From positions 223,501 to 287,500 of the forward strand of contig BSBK01007864.1 in assembly GCA_027943335.1 (NCBI GenBank): DNA of 64,000 bases, read 5' to 3'. Source of the DNA: Chamaecyparis obtusa. Lineage: Eukaryota > Streptophyta > Pinopsida > Cupressales > Cupressaceae. Positions 47,340-60,736 of this stretch are shown here, piece after piece; position 1 is the first letter of the stretch; every line of letters starts with the position of its first letter. The notes beneath the pieces are model-generated. The model saw only the letters and a list, made by a program, of their open reading frames with translations, was not told the origin of the DNA and did no database searches. Both the position numbers and the translations under genes were made by a program.

Positions 47340-48590
47340 TGTCGATATCTCTTTGTTGGTATCTCCCCCTATTGTAATTTTCTCCTTATTATTTTTTGCT
47401 TCTCCCCTTTAGTTTCTTCTCCTTTTCCTTTACTTCTCTATTTTTTACTTTCCTTTTACTTTACTTCTCCCCATTTTTTGGCAATCAATGCCAAATGATA
47501 TATCCACTTGTCGGGGTGTACAATTCCTATAATTTGTCTGTGATGAGCTTGTACCTGTCTCCCAAATTCTGCAAAATAGTGTTCCATGATTCCTTCAATG
47601 CATTTAGACCTATAATATGTCCATTTAAGTCAGCTGCTAACTCCTCTAAGCTATCCATGGGACTATGTTCTGGGGTCTATATAATTTTCTTTTCTTCTTC
47701 AACATTAGTTTGAATAATAGCTATATGAGGTGTTATTATTCTTTTTAGATCCAAAATCCTCATATGTATATTATCTCTCTCTATTGTTAACTCATGTTCC
47801 TTTGATATTAACTCTCTAATCTTCAATGAGTGCACTACAAAATGTGTTGTCAGATGTAGGTTGTTGATATGCTTCTCTAGCTCCTTATGTGCGTTGGTAA
47901 TCTTACTATTTGATTCCTTTGTAAATTTAGAAAAATTACATAACTTACTACACATTCACTTCACCTTTATCAAAACTTCAATTACCTTAGATAATTCAAC
48001 TTTCAAAATAACTATCTTCATTAACAATTTATGTACAATTTGATGCTCCAGTTTCTTTGTTTCTTCACGAGTGAGCTACTACTCCAACTCATTCCCTGAT
48101 CCATTGATCTGATCAATGTACACCTTCAACTATTTCTCTAGTGAGTCATCTTCATCAATATTTACATCTGGCATCAATTCCTTGAATATATTAAGCGTTC
48201 TAATAAGAACCCTTCTTTGTAGCTTCTTGGATTTTTATTTATCCAACTTTTTCTTCAAATGTAGTACTCATGCATACTCTTCTTTATCCTTATTTTTCTT
48301 CATCTTCCTTGGATCTTTCTTGCATATCTCAAATTTGGGGTCATCAATGCCTTCTTCATCATCTTCATCTTCATCTTATTCTTCCTCATGTTTTCACTTT
48401 CCTTTAGATTCCTTTTTCTCCCAGTATCTTTCTTCTTATCGGTATCTTTCTCCTTGTCCTCATCTTTAGTCTTTTCTCCATCCCTCTTTTCTTTATTCTT
48501 TTTCTCATCCCTTTCATTTATTTTTCTTGATTCTAGTTTATCCAAGTTTGGTGGTACTTGGGATGTTTTCTCTTATCTTCTGGTATCATC
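47340..48590 (-). pseudogene. Element E unassigned frame, C-terminal piece
   Basis: Minus-strand reading gives a Lys/Glu/Asp-rich low-complexity stretch (48,545-48,300; KDEDKEKDTDKKKDTGRK). A coiled-coil-like segment follows (47,955-47,677; SKEHELTIERDNIHMRILDL) and then a less clear end near the LTR, with stops between. No enzymatic domain was recognised. The charge pattern suggests a nucleic-acid- or chromatin-binding tail or a disordered linker. This is inference only. Confidence 0.5.
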
Positions 48591-48774
48591 TTTATCTTTA
48601 TCTTTTCTGATGAACTAGAACTGATTGAATATCTGGATGAATTGAAGAAACAGTGATTAGAGATCACTAAGCTACTAAAGTGATATGTAAGATGATTAAA
48701 TTAGTCAATACGTTGTCATTAATGTCAACTAGTTTTGATAGTACTTATCACGATAGTTACAAACATCTGAACAT

Positions 48775-51345
48775 ATGTTGAAGGAAAAGATGAAGAACCG
48801 AGATTACAAAGACAAAGGCAAAAAGGCATGTTACCTTGTTGGAGAAAATGAAGATGATACCGACACTAACAATGATGATGAAATTGAAGTGGTATTTTTT
48901 GCAATGAAAGATGATTCAAAAGAGGAGGAAAGGTATTTAGAAACATCACTTATTTCTAAAGTTAGTAAGAATGATACTTGGATCATTGATAGTGGTTGTA
49001 CACATCACATGACTAGTGATGAAGATAAGTTTGAACATCTTGAGAACTATAATGGAGGATCGGTGAAAATGGGAAATGATACACCTTGCTTAGTGAAAGG
49101 AAAAGGGTCTATCTTATTTAATAACATAATTAGATGTGAAAATGAATACTGGGTAAAAGGAATAAACTAAAATTTGTTGAGTGTAGCACAATTGAATAAC
49201 TCAGGTCACTGAGTTGCATTTGAAAGCAAGAAGGTGAAAATCTATGATGAAAATGGAAAGCTTGTTGGCACTAGAGGATAATCAAAAGGTAATTTATTCT
49301 ATCTTGACAATGTTGAATCTTCTTGTTTACTGGTGAAGAATGAAAATGCATGGTTATGGCATAAGAGGTTATGTCATGTAAACCTTGATAAAATGATTAA
49401 GATCAGTATAAAGAGAAAATTTAGAGGCTTACCGAGTCTAACCAAACCTGATCATGCTATGTGTAAACAATGTCAGAAAGGAAAGATGACCAAATCTAGT
49501 TTTAAAATTAAGGACTATCCATCTAAAGGTATTTTAGAGTTGGTACACACCGACTTATGTGGTCCTATGAGAACTGAAAGCTACTATGGTGATAGATATT
49601 TTATTTTATTTGTTGATGATAGTCATGTTCTTGAAAGAAAAATCTGAGGCATTCAAATTATTTAAATGGTATAAGGCTAAAGTTGAAAAAGAAATCGGGA
49701 AATAATTGAAATGCTTATGGTCTAATAGAGGTGAGTTTATTTTTGATGAATTCACTAATTTCTATAATGAGCATGGAATCAAAAGGTAGGTTTCTGCACC
49801 TAGGATAGCATAGCAGAATGGGATTGCTAAAAGGAGGAACTGATCTATTGTTGATTGTGCCAGAACATTGATGATTGAGAAAAATGTTGCACAAATGTAC
49901 TGAAGAGAGGTAGTTAACACTACAGTATACACCCTGAATCGAGTTCAACTGAAGAAAGACATGAACAAGACACCTCATGAGTTATGGTTTGGATATACAC
50001 CGAATATAAGTTATTTCAGAATCTTTGGTAGTAGGTGTTATATTCTAAAAGATAATAGGAATGGTAAATTTAACTCTAAAGGTGATGAAGGAATATTTTT
50101 AGGATATTCTACTAAGATTAAAGCTTATAAATGTTTGAACAAGGCTACTAATAAAATGGTAGAAAGTGCTAATGTAAAAGTTGATGAGTTTTCTGAAAAG
50201 AATGATGAAGAAATCATGAAGGAACCAGAAGACTATGGTAGGTTTACTTATGTTGAAGATTTAGGCTATCTACCAAAGCCACAGGCTAAGTCTATCGAGA
50301 ATTAGGAAAATGCTACCAAGAATTGGCAAATGCAAACTGAGAATCAGGAAGAAGCTACCGAGCAGGAAAATGAACCTGAATCGAATGATGAGAAAAGAAG
50401 AGAACAAGTTCTAGCAAGATTTGTTAGAAGACACCATCCACAAAATCAAATCATTAGAGATAAACAAGCTGGCATGATGACCCGAAGTAAGTTAAGACAA
50501 AACACATGCTTAGTTTGTGATTTTGAACCTAAGAATGTTAGGGATGCACTTGAAAATGAAGAATGGATCAAGGATATGAATGAGGAAATTGAATAGATTG
50601 AGAATAATAAGACATGGACATTGGTACCCAGACCGAAAGATAAAAATGTTATTGGTACTAAGTGGATTTTCAAGAACAAGTTAAATGAAAATGGTGAGGT
50701 CACTAGGAATAAGGCAAGACTTATTTGCAAGGGATATGCATAAGAAGGTATAGATTATGGTGAAACCTTTGCACTTGTTGCTAGATTGGAATGATTCTGG
50801 ATACTACTTGCATATGCTACACATAAGGGATTCAAAGTATATCAAATGGATGTGAAATCAGCTTTTCTGAATGGAATTCTTGAGGAGGAGGTCTACATAG
50901 AATAACTAGAAGGTTTTGTTGATCCAAATCAGAAGAACATGGTATGTAGATTGCACAAAGCTCTATATGGACTGAAGCAAGCACCTAGGGCATCATATGA
51001 AAGACTACATGCTTATCTTATCAATATTGGCTTTGTAAGAACTAGTGAAAACAACAATTTATACATGAAAGGAGAATCTGATGATAATAATTTGATTTTT
51101 GAAATATTTGTTGATGATATAATCTTTGGTGGACATGATCTGATTTGCAAATCTTTTGTTGATGAAATGAAAAAGGAATTTGAGATGTCAATGTTTGGAG
51201 AGATTAAATTATTTCTAGTTTTGCAGATTGTACAATAGAATGATGGGATTTTCATCACTCAATCAAAATACATTAAAGAAGTATTAAAGACTTTTGGCAT
51301 GGAAGATGCAAAACCAGTGAGATCCACCGATGAGATGGAATAGGA
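48775..51345 (+). pseudogene. Element B: copia protease, integrase and RT remnants
   Basis: Protease DTWIIDSGCTHHMTSDEDKF (48,977 on) is followed by the pre-integrase zinc region WLWHKRLCHVNLDKM (49,352) and LVHTDLCGPM (49,540). A small deletion at about 49,620 shifts the frame. The integrase core persists with stops to HELWFGYTPNISYFRIFGSR (49,976). RT follows with NKTWTLVPRP-like and KWIFKNKL motifs (50,660), [12 protein letters not shown] (50,840), MVCRLHKALYGLKQAPRA (50,939) and FVDDIIFGG (51,109). The frame breaks at about 51,236 and 51,341. Catalytic Asp residues of RT are kept. The order protease-integrase-RT is diagnostic for Ty1/copia. Confidence 0.88.
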
Positions 51346-51374
51346 ATTTGTTTATACACCGATGAGCTAGATAT

Positions 51375-52370
51375 TGTTATGATTTCAAGGTTAATGATGA
51401 AAGTTAGTTATGAGATCCACGGCTGAAAAAATTAAGAGATGATCTAAACGATGAGATTGAAATGTGTTAAGGACACATCTACCAAGGAAGGTCTAAGCAA
51501 AAAAAATGGACAATGGAGATTATGAGGCAAAATCTGATGGCTGATATGAAAATAGTTTACTTGTCTATTTAAGAGATATGATTTTCATTATTGAAACATG
51601 CCAGAAAGAAGTAGACTGCAAAGATTTCATGTGAAGACTTTATTCATGCATTCTTGATCAACTGGTTACAGAAAGTATCGAGCTACAAATATTACCGAGT
51701 GTTAGAGAACTATTTACCAAGTAAAGTAAGTTGAGAAATATTGAGGAAGTGAATTGATTAATGATCATAGGATTTTATGAGCATAGCATAGATCTGAATA
51801 TTTGCAATTGAGTTGTATTTGAATAAGATTAGTACTGTATCAGTTTAACCATTTATTCATAAAATCTCTTACCCAAGTGGACTTAATAGTCTTATTGTAC
51901 TACCCTATGACATTCATTGAATGTAAAGTGTTATCTTGTTGACCCCATAGTGAATGCTAGTCAAAAGTTAACTGTTAGTAAATCCTCTAACCAGGTCACA
52001 CCTAACAGTGTGCATTGTAACATTTAAGAGGGTTGGCTCTTTATCGAGCTCACTTCAGAAGAGTGAATTATTTTGGGTTACCAGTCCCAGGTGGTTTTTC
52101 CCTTAGTAGGGTTTCCATGTTAAATCATTGTGTTATGTGTTACTTGTTATGATTGTTTTTTCTATCATACTTTACATACTACATAGTTGATTTAGTCGGT
52201 AATCACAATTTGGATAATTACTGATATTTGGTAAAGTGAACAGACATATTGATATTTTATGTTACCGAGTTGAATAAATTGTTGAAATTGTTTTATAAGG
52301 TACATCTTTGGGTATAGGACTGTGGGATAATGGATTTAACTGATTCACCCCCCTCTCAGTTATTCTAACA
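51375..52370 (+). repeat. Element B 3' LTR (left limit approximate)
   Basis: The end CTGATTCACCCCCCTCTCAGTT...TCTAACA is of the same style as elements A and D. It contains AATCCTCTAACCAGG and CACTTCAGAAGAGTGAAT blocks also present in element A's LTRs. The start near 51,375 is estimated. Confidence 0.65.
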
Positions 52371-53598
52371 TTTTCTTCTGGTATCATATGCCCCTTGTTG
52401 CTTCTTGGTTGATGGTTCGTTTAGTAAGTGTTGTTGTTTAGCTAATATGGGATTATTCTCATGCATTCCTAACACTTCTTCTTTCTTATTCAACTCTTGC
52501 AATACTTCCTTAGTACTTTGCAATATATGTTCAGGTAACTTTTCTTTCTCTATTACTAATATAGAATCTTGTCATTTTTGTGCCTCTCCATTGGTTTCTA
52601 GTGATCTCTTCTCAGTATTAGTATTGACAGATGTGTCAACCTTTTCAGTGTCTTTTTCTATTGCCATTTGTACTGGTGCTTCCTATTTTTCCAACTCCTC
52701 GGTAATATCTTCAATAATCACCTCATCGTTATTAGTTTTCTTATTGGTTGCACTGGGTGCATTACCAATTAACTCATTGGTAGTAAATGAGTTATCAACC
52801 TGTGATGGTCATGCCTCTATATAGGCTTCATCTTTCTCTTTGTCTAGTATCACATTCCATAATTGTGTAATAGTTTCTTCCAATTTTGATTCTTCATTGA
52901 CTAATACCATAGCAGTCATTTTATTTGTTCTAAATGATCTCTTATGTTTCTCTACATCATTCTCTAGTAGATGTGACATAAGTTGTTTCAATAATTTTGT
53001 TCTAATTTCTTCCACTCTATGGTACACTGAATTCTATCTTACTAGCAACATTTCATATAGTCCTTTTAGTACATTATCCTTGATGTCACCATGGTACTTA
53101 TTGTATGTGTAAATTTTTTTAACAATTGTATCCTCGATTAACTATGTCTCTTCTTTTAAAAGATTTGCAAAAGAAGTCGGGTTAATCCACCCAACTAGTC
53201 CTATATCTATGATATGTTGTGCCATCTTTGTAGGATATGTCTGTATCATAAATTATTTCCTTCCATATCTCCTTCCCCATGATATTATCTTTTTCTCATA
53301 TTCAGTATCTTCCTCTTCTACTGTAGTCTATTCCTTCTTTGCAGGTGGAGTTTTCGCATGACTCCTTGTTGTTCTTCATTCTTTCTTAGAAGGTTGAGTG
53401 ATCTTCTTTCTAATTATTTTCCTTTTCAAATGTTCTTATTTCTCGAAAACTTCTTTACCTTTTCTACCAATAACACTCAGTTTCTTTAGTTTTGTTTCCT
53501 CTTCAATGCTCTCTTCAATTCCTTGAATAGTAGGTAGGGATGATGTCTCCATGGTTGTTCCACTGTGTGTTGTCCTCTTCTTCTTAACTGGTGTGGAA
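52371..53598 (-). pseudogene. Element E unassigned frame, middle piece
   Basis: The minus-strand reading begins immediately after element C with LPSTPVKKKRTTHSGTTMET and IEESIEEETKLKKLSVIGRK. It continues through basic segments (RKIIRKKITQPSKKERRTTR) and an amphipathic stretch (MYHRVEEIRTKLLKQLMSHL; 53,027-52,809), then a Glu/Lys-rich part to element B. Several stops are present. No known domain was recognised. Confidence 0.5.
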
Positions 53599-53603
53599 GG
53601 GAG
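53599..53603. repeat. Target-site duplication of element C, left copy (GGGAG)
   Basis: It is repeated at 60,732-60,736. Confidence 0.9.
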
Positions 53604-54919
53604 TGTTAGGAATAGTCCCAAGAGATAACTTAGAGGGGGGGTGAATCAGTTATCTACAAGATTTAATTCTTTATCCAATTAAGTACATAAGAACATTAAG
53701 CATAAACACAACAATATAACACTCTACACAACACCATAATTTTGGTTATGAGGAAACCCAAAATAGGTAAAAACCTCGGTGGGAATTAGCACCCACTAAA
53801 AACTACACTACAGTATAATGATCCATGTTAGAAGATCTTACAACCATGTTAGGAGTTGATCTTTACAATACATGAAGTATAGTGACCTGGTCAAAGGTCA
53901 AACCCTATTAGGAGTCTTTTATAATTAACCTTGTTAAAGGTGAGGACACACTATCCAGGAGCACACTTCTCAAATGGTGAAGGCTACAACCTAGTGCACA
54001 ACAGATACACAATATATCTGGATTTTGGTGAACTATGAATTAGACCTGTTGTCTTGATCAGTTCCAATAAATAGCATACACTCTCTACTTCTTCACATAG
54101 ATCTTCAACTGATGATTGATATAGCTTTTACTGGCCCAATACTTCCCACCTTCTTCTCTTCTTCCTCTTTTCTCTTCTTCTTATTCCTTTATTTGGCGAT
54201 CACAACTGACCGGCTATAAGTAGCCATCTCCAAAAGATATAATCAATTCAACATGTTAGAACCTTCTTGAAATCATATTAAAAAAACACTACAACTCTCC
54301 AACAACATCTTCAATTTAGCTAAACCAAGCACGCAACACAAATAGGACCGCACAAACCAATATGAGTAGACGCATCGCTTCACACTGTCGGCTCCACCAA
54401 ATTAACTCAAACTTTACTCTCAAGCTGAAATATGTTATGCACTCTTAAAAAAACAACCTTAGCTCATAACCAAACACAAAACCAACCATGCATACCATAA
54501 TGATAGGCACAACTACTAAAACAATATAAACACTGTCGGCTCTCAACAAATAATCTCCTGAAACTGTAACTGGCAAATGGAAACATCATAACTCAACTTC
54601 AACTACATAACTAGCTCTGTGTTCATGAACATAGCTTCATAATTATGTCTACAACACAAAAATAAATGTGCAAGGCTCCATCATAACCATACTAAGAATT
54701 ACATACAAAACTTTGCTTGCAACACTGTTGTTACAAACAATTGCACAACTGTCTGCACTCTAAATCAACCTTTGCATCTATGATATCATGCTGATAACAT
54801 ATCCATACAATGTATGCTAAAGAATCTCTGCATATAACTACAATGTATGTTGCTTACCATATGTTGTCATCAATGACAAACATAGAGTCAACCACTGGCT
54901 CACTAGAAAATCTCCAACA
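53604..54919 (-). repeat. Element C 3' LTR
   Basis: On the minus strand it runs from TGTTGGAGATTTTC to CTATTCCTAACA. It has a C-tract near the end (plus-strand GGGGGGG at 53,634). The family is the same as 59,408-60,731 and 61,443-62,747. Confidence 0.92.
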
Positions 54920-57749
54920 ATCTCCCCCTTTGGCATTGATGGCAACATATGAAATGAAAAACACCACCAATCTAAAGTACAACAACAAAAAAACTCTCCA
55001 TCTCCTCAACAAAAAACTCCCCCTAAAATGATTTCTCCATTGAATGCCCTGAATACCAACTACTACATCTCCTTATTACAATAAATCATCTATTTTGTTT
55101 TTAAAGATTATATAATCCCCCTTTGACATTAATGGCAAAGGGTTCCAAAAACAAATAAGCACAGGTACTACTCCCGAAGTAGAGTAGTCAACCATTTATC
55201 AGTCATTGAGGACTGATGCACTCCTACAAACTCTAATCAGATCTAGGGAAGGGAATTACTCCCAGCTTCTCCCTGAGATACTCAAATGTATCCTTTGGCA
55301 AAGGCTTTGTAAATATGTCTTCTAAATATTCTTTAGTACTTACATAATCTAACTTTACTTCTTTCTCTGTAACTTTCTCTCTTAGAAAATGATATTTTAT
55401 CTCAATGTGTTTTATCTTTGCATGCATCACAAGGTTCTTTGACATATTGATAGTGTTGGTGTTGTCACAATGAATAACAATAGGATAATCAATCTAAATT
55501 CCAAAATCCTTTATCATCTACTTGATCCAAACAATTGTAGAATAATTAAATGTTGCTGCTGCATATTCTTCTTTTATTGTTGACTGAGAAATACAATTTT
55601 GTTTCTTGCTTGTCCAAGTAACTAGTCTGTCTCCAAGAAATACTACTCCTCATGAGGTGCTCTTTATGTCATCAATGCAACCTGCCCAATCTGCATCTGT
55701 ATACACATGAAGTTCTACATTCTCTGAGTTAGGATACCATAAACCATAGTCTATAGTTCCTTTCAAATATTTGAATATCCTCTTTACTATCATTATATGA
55801 CTTTGTTTAGGTTCAGCTACAAATCTTCCAACAATACCAACTGCATTATAAATATCTGATCTAGATTGAGTAAGATATATGAGTTTACCAATCATAGACT
55901 TATATAGAGTCTTGTCAACTATTGTAGAATCATCATATTTTGAAAGCTTGTTTCCTATTATCATGGGGGTGCTTGCTAGCTTGCAATCATCCATCTTGAG
56001 CTTCTTCAATATCTCTTTCACATACTTAGACTGGTTAATGAATATACATGTGTTTGTCTATTGCACATTCAATCCCAAAAAGTACTTGATAGGTCCAATC
56101 ATGCTCATTTCAAATTCTCTCTACATCTCTTTAGCAAAATATGCACTAAGCTTGTCATTACCACCAAAAATAATGTCATCAAAAAAAATAGCAACTAGTA
56201 ATAATCCTTCAGGTGTCTCTCTTATGAATAAGTTACAATCTAATGCTCCTTTCTTGAATCTGATCTTTGTCAAGTAACCATCTAGCCTTTCATACCAAGC
56301 TCTAGGGGCTTGCTTAAGTCCATAAAGGGCTTTCTTCATTCTGCATACCATGTCAAGTTTGGTTGATAAACTAAATCCTTCAGACTGCTCTATGTAGACT
56401 TCTTCCTTCAATTCTCCATTCAAGAATGTTGACTTGATATCCATCTGATATACCTTAAAGTATTTGTATGTTTCATAGGATAGAAATAACTTTATAGCTT
56501 CCAATCTACTTACAGGGGAAAATGTATTAGAGTAATCAATTCCTTCTCTCTACGTATATCCTTTACATACTAGTCTTGCTTTGTTTCTTACCACTGTACC
56601 ATATTCATTCATCTTGTTTATGAATATCCACTTGGTTCCAATCACATTTTTTTCACTAGGTCTAGGGACCAATTCCCATGTATCATTCTTAAATATCTGA
56701 TCTAACTCTTCTTTCATTGCTTCATGCCAATCTGAATCATTACATGCATCTTCAACACTTAAAGTTTCAATTTGTAAAATTAAACATACCTCTTCATCAA
56801 CTGTTGAAGTTTTTTCTTTAGATCTTGTCATGACTTTGTTGTTCTGATCTCCAATGATATCTTCTTTTGAATGGTATCTAGATGTGAATTTTGGAACATT
56901 AGGTTTATCTTTCTCATCTATCTTATGTGATTCTTCTTCACTTAGTTCAAGTTCTTTGAATAATACATCAATGTTGTCAAACATTTCTTCAACAATTGCT
57001 TCTCTATTGATAGGTCTAGGTTCATCTTCAATCATAGGTGCATAATCATAGTATCTCTCTTGAATCATAAACTTCTCATCAATCTTCACATGTGCACTTT
57101 AAATGATCTTCTTCAATCTCAAGTTAAAACATCTATAAGCTTTTCTTTTAGTAGAGTAACCAAGAAAAATACCTTCATCGATTCTTGCATCAAACTTTCC
57201 AACACCATCATCTCTCTTGATGTGACACTTGCTTCCAAAGATTCTAAAGTATTTTAATGTAGGTACATTCCCAAACCATAGCTCATAAGGTTTCTTATCT
57301 ACGCCTGGCCTTAATTGAATTATGTTGATAGTATAGATTGTAGTATTGGTTGCTTCTCTCCAATAGGTGTATGCAACTTTTCCTTCAATCATGACAATGT
57401 GCGCTGTGTCAAGTATGATCCTATTTCTCCTTTCTGCAATTACATTCTTCTAAGGAGTTCTAGGTGTACTTAGTTGTCTCTTTATCCCATGTTCTTTGCA
57501 ATACTCATAAAATTTGTTAGATGTGAATTCTCCTCCTCTATCTGATCTTAGACATTTTATTTTTAATCTAGACTCATTTTCAACTTTAGCTTTGAATATT
57601 TTGAACTTCTCAAATGCTTCAGATTTATCTCTTAAGAATGCAACCCACATCATTCTAGAGTAATCATCAACAAACAAAATAAAGTACCTTTCAGCATAGT
57701 ATGATCTTGTTTGAGTAGGTCCACATAGGTCTATATGCACTAGATCCAA
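54920..57749 (-). pseudogene. Element C: integrase, RT and RNase H
   Basis: All parts lie in one minus frame with stops between. Integrase: MDLVHIDLCGPTQTRSYY and CLRSDRGGEFTSNKFYEYCK (57,749-57,450), then the glutamate region (IAERRNR) and KPYELWFGNVPTLKYFRIFG (57,392-57,099). RT (57,089-56,121): NVIGTKWIFINKMNEYGTVV, YQMDIKSTFLNGEL, KALYGLKQAPRAWYERLDGY, and FFDDIIFGG replacing the usual YVDD-type motif. RNase H (56,021-55,233): GKLIYLTQSRSDIYNAVG, VYTDADWAGC, CDNTNTINMSKN, with end KLGVIPFPRSD. Catalytic acids of integrase and RT are mostly kept, but stops make the chain non-functional. Confidence 0.9.
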
Positions 57750-57999
57750 TTTATTTTTTGTTGAATTCTACTTGCTTCTGAATGATTTCTTTACATGCTT
57801 TCCCATCACATTCCCTACACATAGTATCAATTGGTCTCGTAATACTAGGGAGGTCTCTCACTACCTTTACATTGCTTATCTTTACTATATTGTCAAAATT
57901 GATGTGACATAGTATTGTGTGCCATAACCAACTGTCATCTACTTTTGTAACAAAAAAACTTGCTTCTCAATTAAGTTGAAAAACATTACCTTTTGTTTT

Positions 58000-58743
58000 T
58001 TAACCTGATACAATCATTACTCCTTCTTTGTTATTAATGATGAACTTATTGTTTTTGAATTCCAACTGATATCCTTTGTCAAGTAACTGTCCAACACTTA
58101 GTAAGTTATGTTGCAAACCATCAACATATAGAACATCATTAGTGTTATTATTTCCATCCAAAGTGATAGCTCCTCTACCTATGATAGGTTTAGGAGTGTT
58201 GTCTCCAAATCTAACCATGTCACCTTTGTACTTATCTAGATGTACAAATCTATCTTTGTCTCCTATCATGTGATGAGAACAACCATTGTCAATGATCTAG
58301 TCTATCCTAATGTCTACTTGTGAAATCAATGCTAGCTCTTGTGCTTTCTTTTCATCTTCAATATCCATTTCATCAAACATTTTCTGCATATCTTCAATTG
58401 CAATAAATCCAATTTCATCTTCTCCTGAATCTTCATCTGTTACTCCATCTTTAGCATAGTAACATTCTTTTGTATACTTAGGCTTGAAATTAGTTTTGTA
58501 CTTCTTGAATCTAGTAGGGAACTTAGATGCAAAATGACCAATCTTGTTATATGAAAAACATTTTAATAGTAACTGACCTTCATATTTTCCTTTTCCTTTT
58601 CTTTCTTTCTTAGCAATCATAGCAATGAATTCTTCTAGTTCTTTATCCTCATCTTCATCATCAAAATTACCAGAAGTGTTCAAAGATTTCTTACCATGGA
58701 CTGAGGTTTTGAAAGTTGTTTCACTTTTACACTCTGTCTTCAA
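58000..58743 (-). pseudogene. Element C: zinc knuckle and protease region
   Basis: In a second frame, the zinc knuckle-like CFSYNKIGHFASKF (about 58,563) has lost two cysteines. The protease loop reads IIDNGCSHHMIGD (58,300-58,262), with Asn in place of the usual Ser or Thr after the catalytic Asp and a stop just before it. The following LQHNLLSVGQLLDKGYQLEF is the pre-integrase linker. These changes indicate loss of RNA binding and proteolysis. A frameshift links it to gag on one side and to integrase on the other. Confidence 0.85.
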
Positions 58744-58807
58744 TCTTGATATCTCGAATGCTAAAATTTTGTTTGATTAAGGTCTCTCTCTTGAAGTCTT
58801 TTGAAAA

Positions 58808-59350
58808 CTATATAGTCTCATCTAGGATGTTTATCTTGCTCTCATAATCTTCTGTCAGAGTAGTCATCAATTTATCCATTATGTCTTCTTCCAAAATTTC
58901 TCCACCATTGTTTCTAATTCCTGCAAATACTTCATTAATCCTTTGATTGTAGGCTCTGATGTTCTCTTCGGGTAGCATCTCCAAAGTGTTATATCTCTTC
59001 TTCCATGTCTTTCTGCATGCATTCTTGGCTTGGATATCTCCTTCAAAAATGTCTTCTAGATACTTCCATATTATGTAGGCTCTATCTACTTTCTTGATTT
59101 CAGAAAACTCATTGTCAGATAAGGCACTAATAAGGGCTTCTTTGGCAATTGCATTTTGAGTGAACATTTCCTTTTGTTTAATAGTTGCATCATCTTTTGC
59201 AAGGTCTTGTAGAGAGGGAACAACAACATCTTGAGTAGTTGCTTCAAATTTTTCAAAACCAACGCACTGCAAATGTGTTATCATTTTGTTCTTCCAATCT
59301 AGATAATTCTCTCCATCAAACTTAGGACTTTCTTTTCTAAAGAACACCAT
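58808..59350 (-). pseudogene. Element C: Gag
   Basis: A 180-residue open frame begins MVFFRKESPKFDGENYLDWK, with the copia Gag core (IIWKYLEDIFEGDIQAKNAC; ENIRAYNQRINEVFAGIRNN; LMTTLTEDYESKINILDE). It starts about 40 bases after the primer-binding site. It is cut off by a frameshift before the zinc knuckle. Gag would assemble the virus-like particle. Confidence 0.88.
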
Positions 59351-59392
59351 CTGATCAACCTCAAGTTGTTAAAATTTCTCTCTAAGGCACTT

Positions 59393-59405
59393 GGCTCTGA
59401 TACCA
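59393..59405 (-). other. Primer-binding site of element C
   Basis: TGGTATCAGAGCC on the minus strand, two bases inside the 5' LTR, matches the initiator-methionine tRNA 3' end used by most plant copia elements. Confidence 0.9.
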
Positions 59406-59407
59406 AT

Positions 59408-60731
59408 TGTTAAGAATAGTCCTAAGAGATAACTGAGAGGGGGGTTGAACTAGCTATCTATAAGATTCAATTCTTTATCCAATTAAGTACAGATGAATAT
59501 TAAGCATAAACACAACAAGATAACACTCTACAAAACACTACAATTTTGGTTATGAGGAAACCAAAAATAGGTGAAAACCCCGATGGGAATTAGCACCCAC
59601 TAAAAACTGCACTAGAGTATAATGATCCCTATTAGAAGATCTTACAACCCTATTAGGAGTTGATCTTTACAATACATGAAGTACAGTGACCTGGTCAAAG
59701 GTCAAACCCTGTTAGGAGTCTTTTATAATTAACCTTGTTAAAGGTGAGGACACATTGTCTGGGAGCACACTGCTCAAATGGTGAAGGATGCAACCTTCTG
59801 CATAGTACATACACACTATATCTGGATTTTGGTAAACAGTGAATTAGACCTTGTGTCTTGATCAGTTCCAATGAATAGCATACACTCTCTTATTCTTCAC
59901 ATAGATCTTCAACTGATGATTGATATAGCTTTTACTGGCCCAATACTTCACACCTTTTTCTCTTCTTCCTCTTTTCTCTTCTTCTTATTCCTTTATTTGG
60001 TGATCACAACTAACCAGCTATAAGTAGCCATCTCCAAAAGATACAATCAATTCAACCTATTAGAACCTACTTGAAATCATATTAGAGAAACACTACAATT
60101 CTCCAACAACATCTTCAATAGCTAAACCAAGCACACAACACAAATAGGACCGTGCAACCCAATATGAGTAAACGTGTCACTTCCAACTATCGGCTCCACC
60201 AAATTAACTCAAACTTTACTCTCATGCTAAAATACGTAATGCGCTCTTAACCAAACAACCTTAGCTCATAACCAAACATGAAACCAACCAAACAACATAA
60301 TGATAGGTGCAACTACTAAAATAATATAAACATTGTCAGCTCTCAACAAATAATCTCTTGAAAGTGTAATTGGCAAATAAAAACATCATAACTCAACTTC
60401 AACTGCACAAATAGCTCTGTGTTTATAAACATAGCTTCATAATTATGTCTACAACACAAAAATAAATGTGCAAGGCTCCATCATAACCATACTGAGAATT
60501 ACATACAAAAAATTTCTTGCAACACTGTCAGGAACACTGCTGTTATAAACAACTGCACAATTGTCTGCACTCTGAATCAACCTTTGCATCTATGATATCA
60601 TGTTGATAACATATCCATACAATATATGCTCAAGTCTCTCTACATATAACTATAATGCACACTACTTACCATATATTGTCATCAATGACAAACATACAGT
60701 CAACCACTGGCTCATTGGAAAATCTCCAATA
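59408..60731 (-). repeat. Element C 5' LTR
   Basis: It is 1,324 bp and the partner of 53,604-54,919. Its outer end is CCAATA on the plus strand, where the 3' LTR has CCAACA. Confidence 0.92.
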
Positions 60732-60736
60732 GGGAG
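60732..60736. repeat. Target-site duplication of element C, right copy (GGGAG)
   Basis: It is identical to 53,599-53,603. Confidence 0.9.

Larger units (their letters stand above)
48694..52370 (+). mobile_element. Element B: truncated plus-strand Ty1/copia
   Basis: About 80 bases of LTR-start-like sequence (TTGTCATTAATGTCAACTAG) are joined to the protease region, so most of the 5' LTR and gag are deleted. The 3' LTR ends at 52,370 with the usual CACCCCCCTCTCAG...TCTAACA. RNase H is missing between RT (to about 51,340) and the 3' LTR. TCTTCTGGTATCAT is found both at about 48,577 and at 52,375, flanking the insert, but the insert's exact left junction is unclear. The element is dead. Confidence 0.75.
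53604..60731 (-). mobile_element. Element C: complete minus-strand Ty1/copia retrotransposon
   Basis: It is 7,128 bp with LTRs at 53,604-54,919 (3') and 59,408-60,731 (5'), a primer-binding site TGGTATCAGAGCC (59,405-59,393, minus), a polypurine tract (about 54,935-54,920) and the target duplication GGGAG. It inserted in the same orientation as element E. The coding region is full length with two frameshifts and several stops. The LTRs differ by several percent by eye, so it is not recent. Confidence 0.95.

Noticed and set aside
48388..48618. Phe/Ser/Leu-rich membrane-like protein on the plus strand
   Set aside because: It is the complement of the Lys/Glu-rich minus-strand frame of element E.
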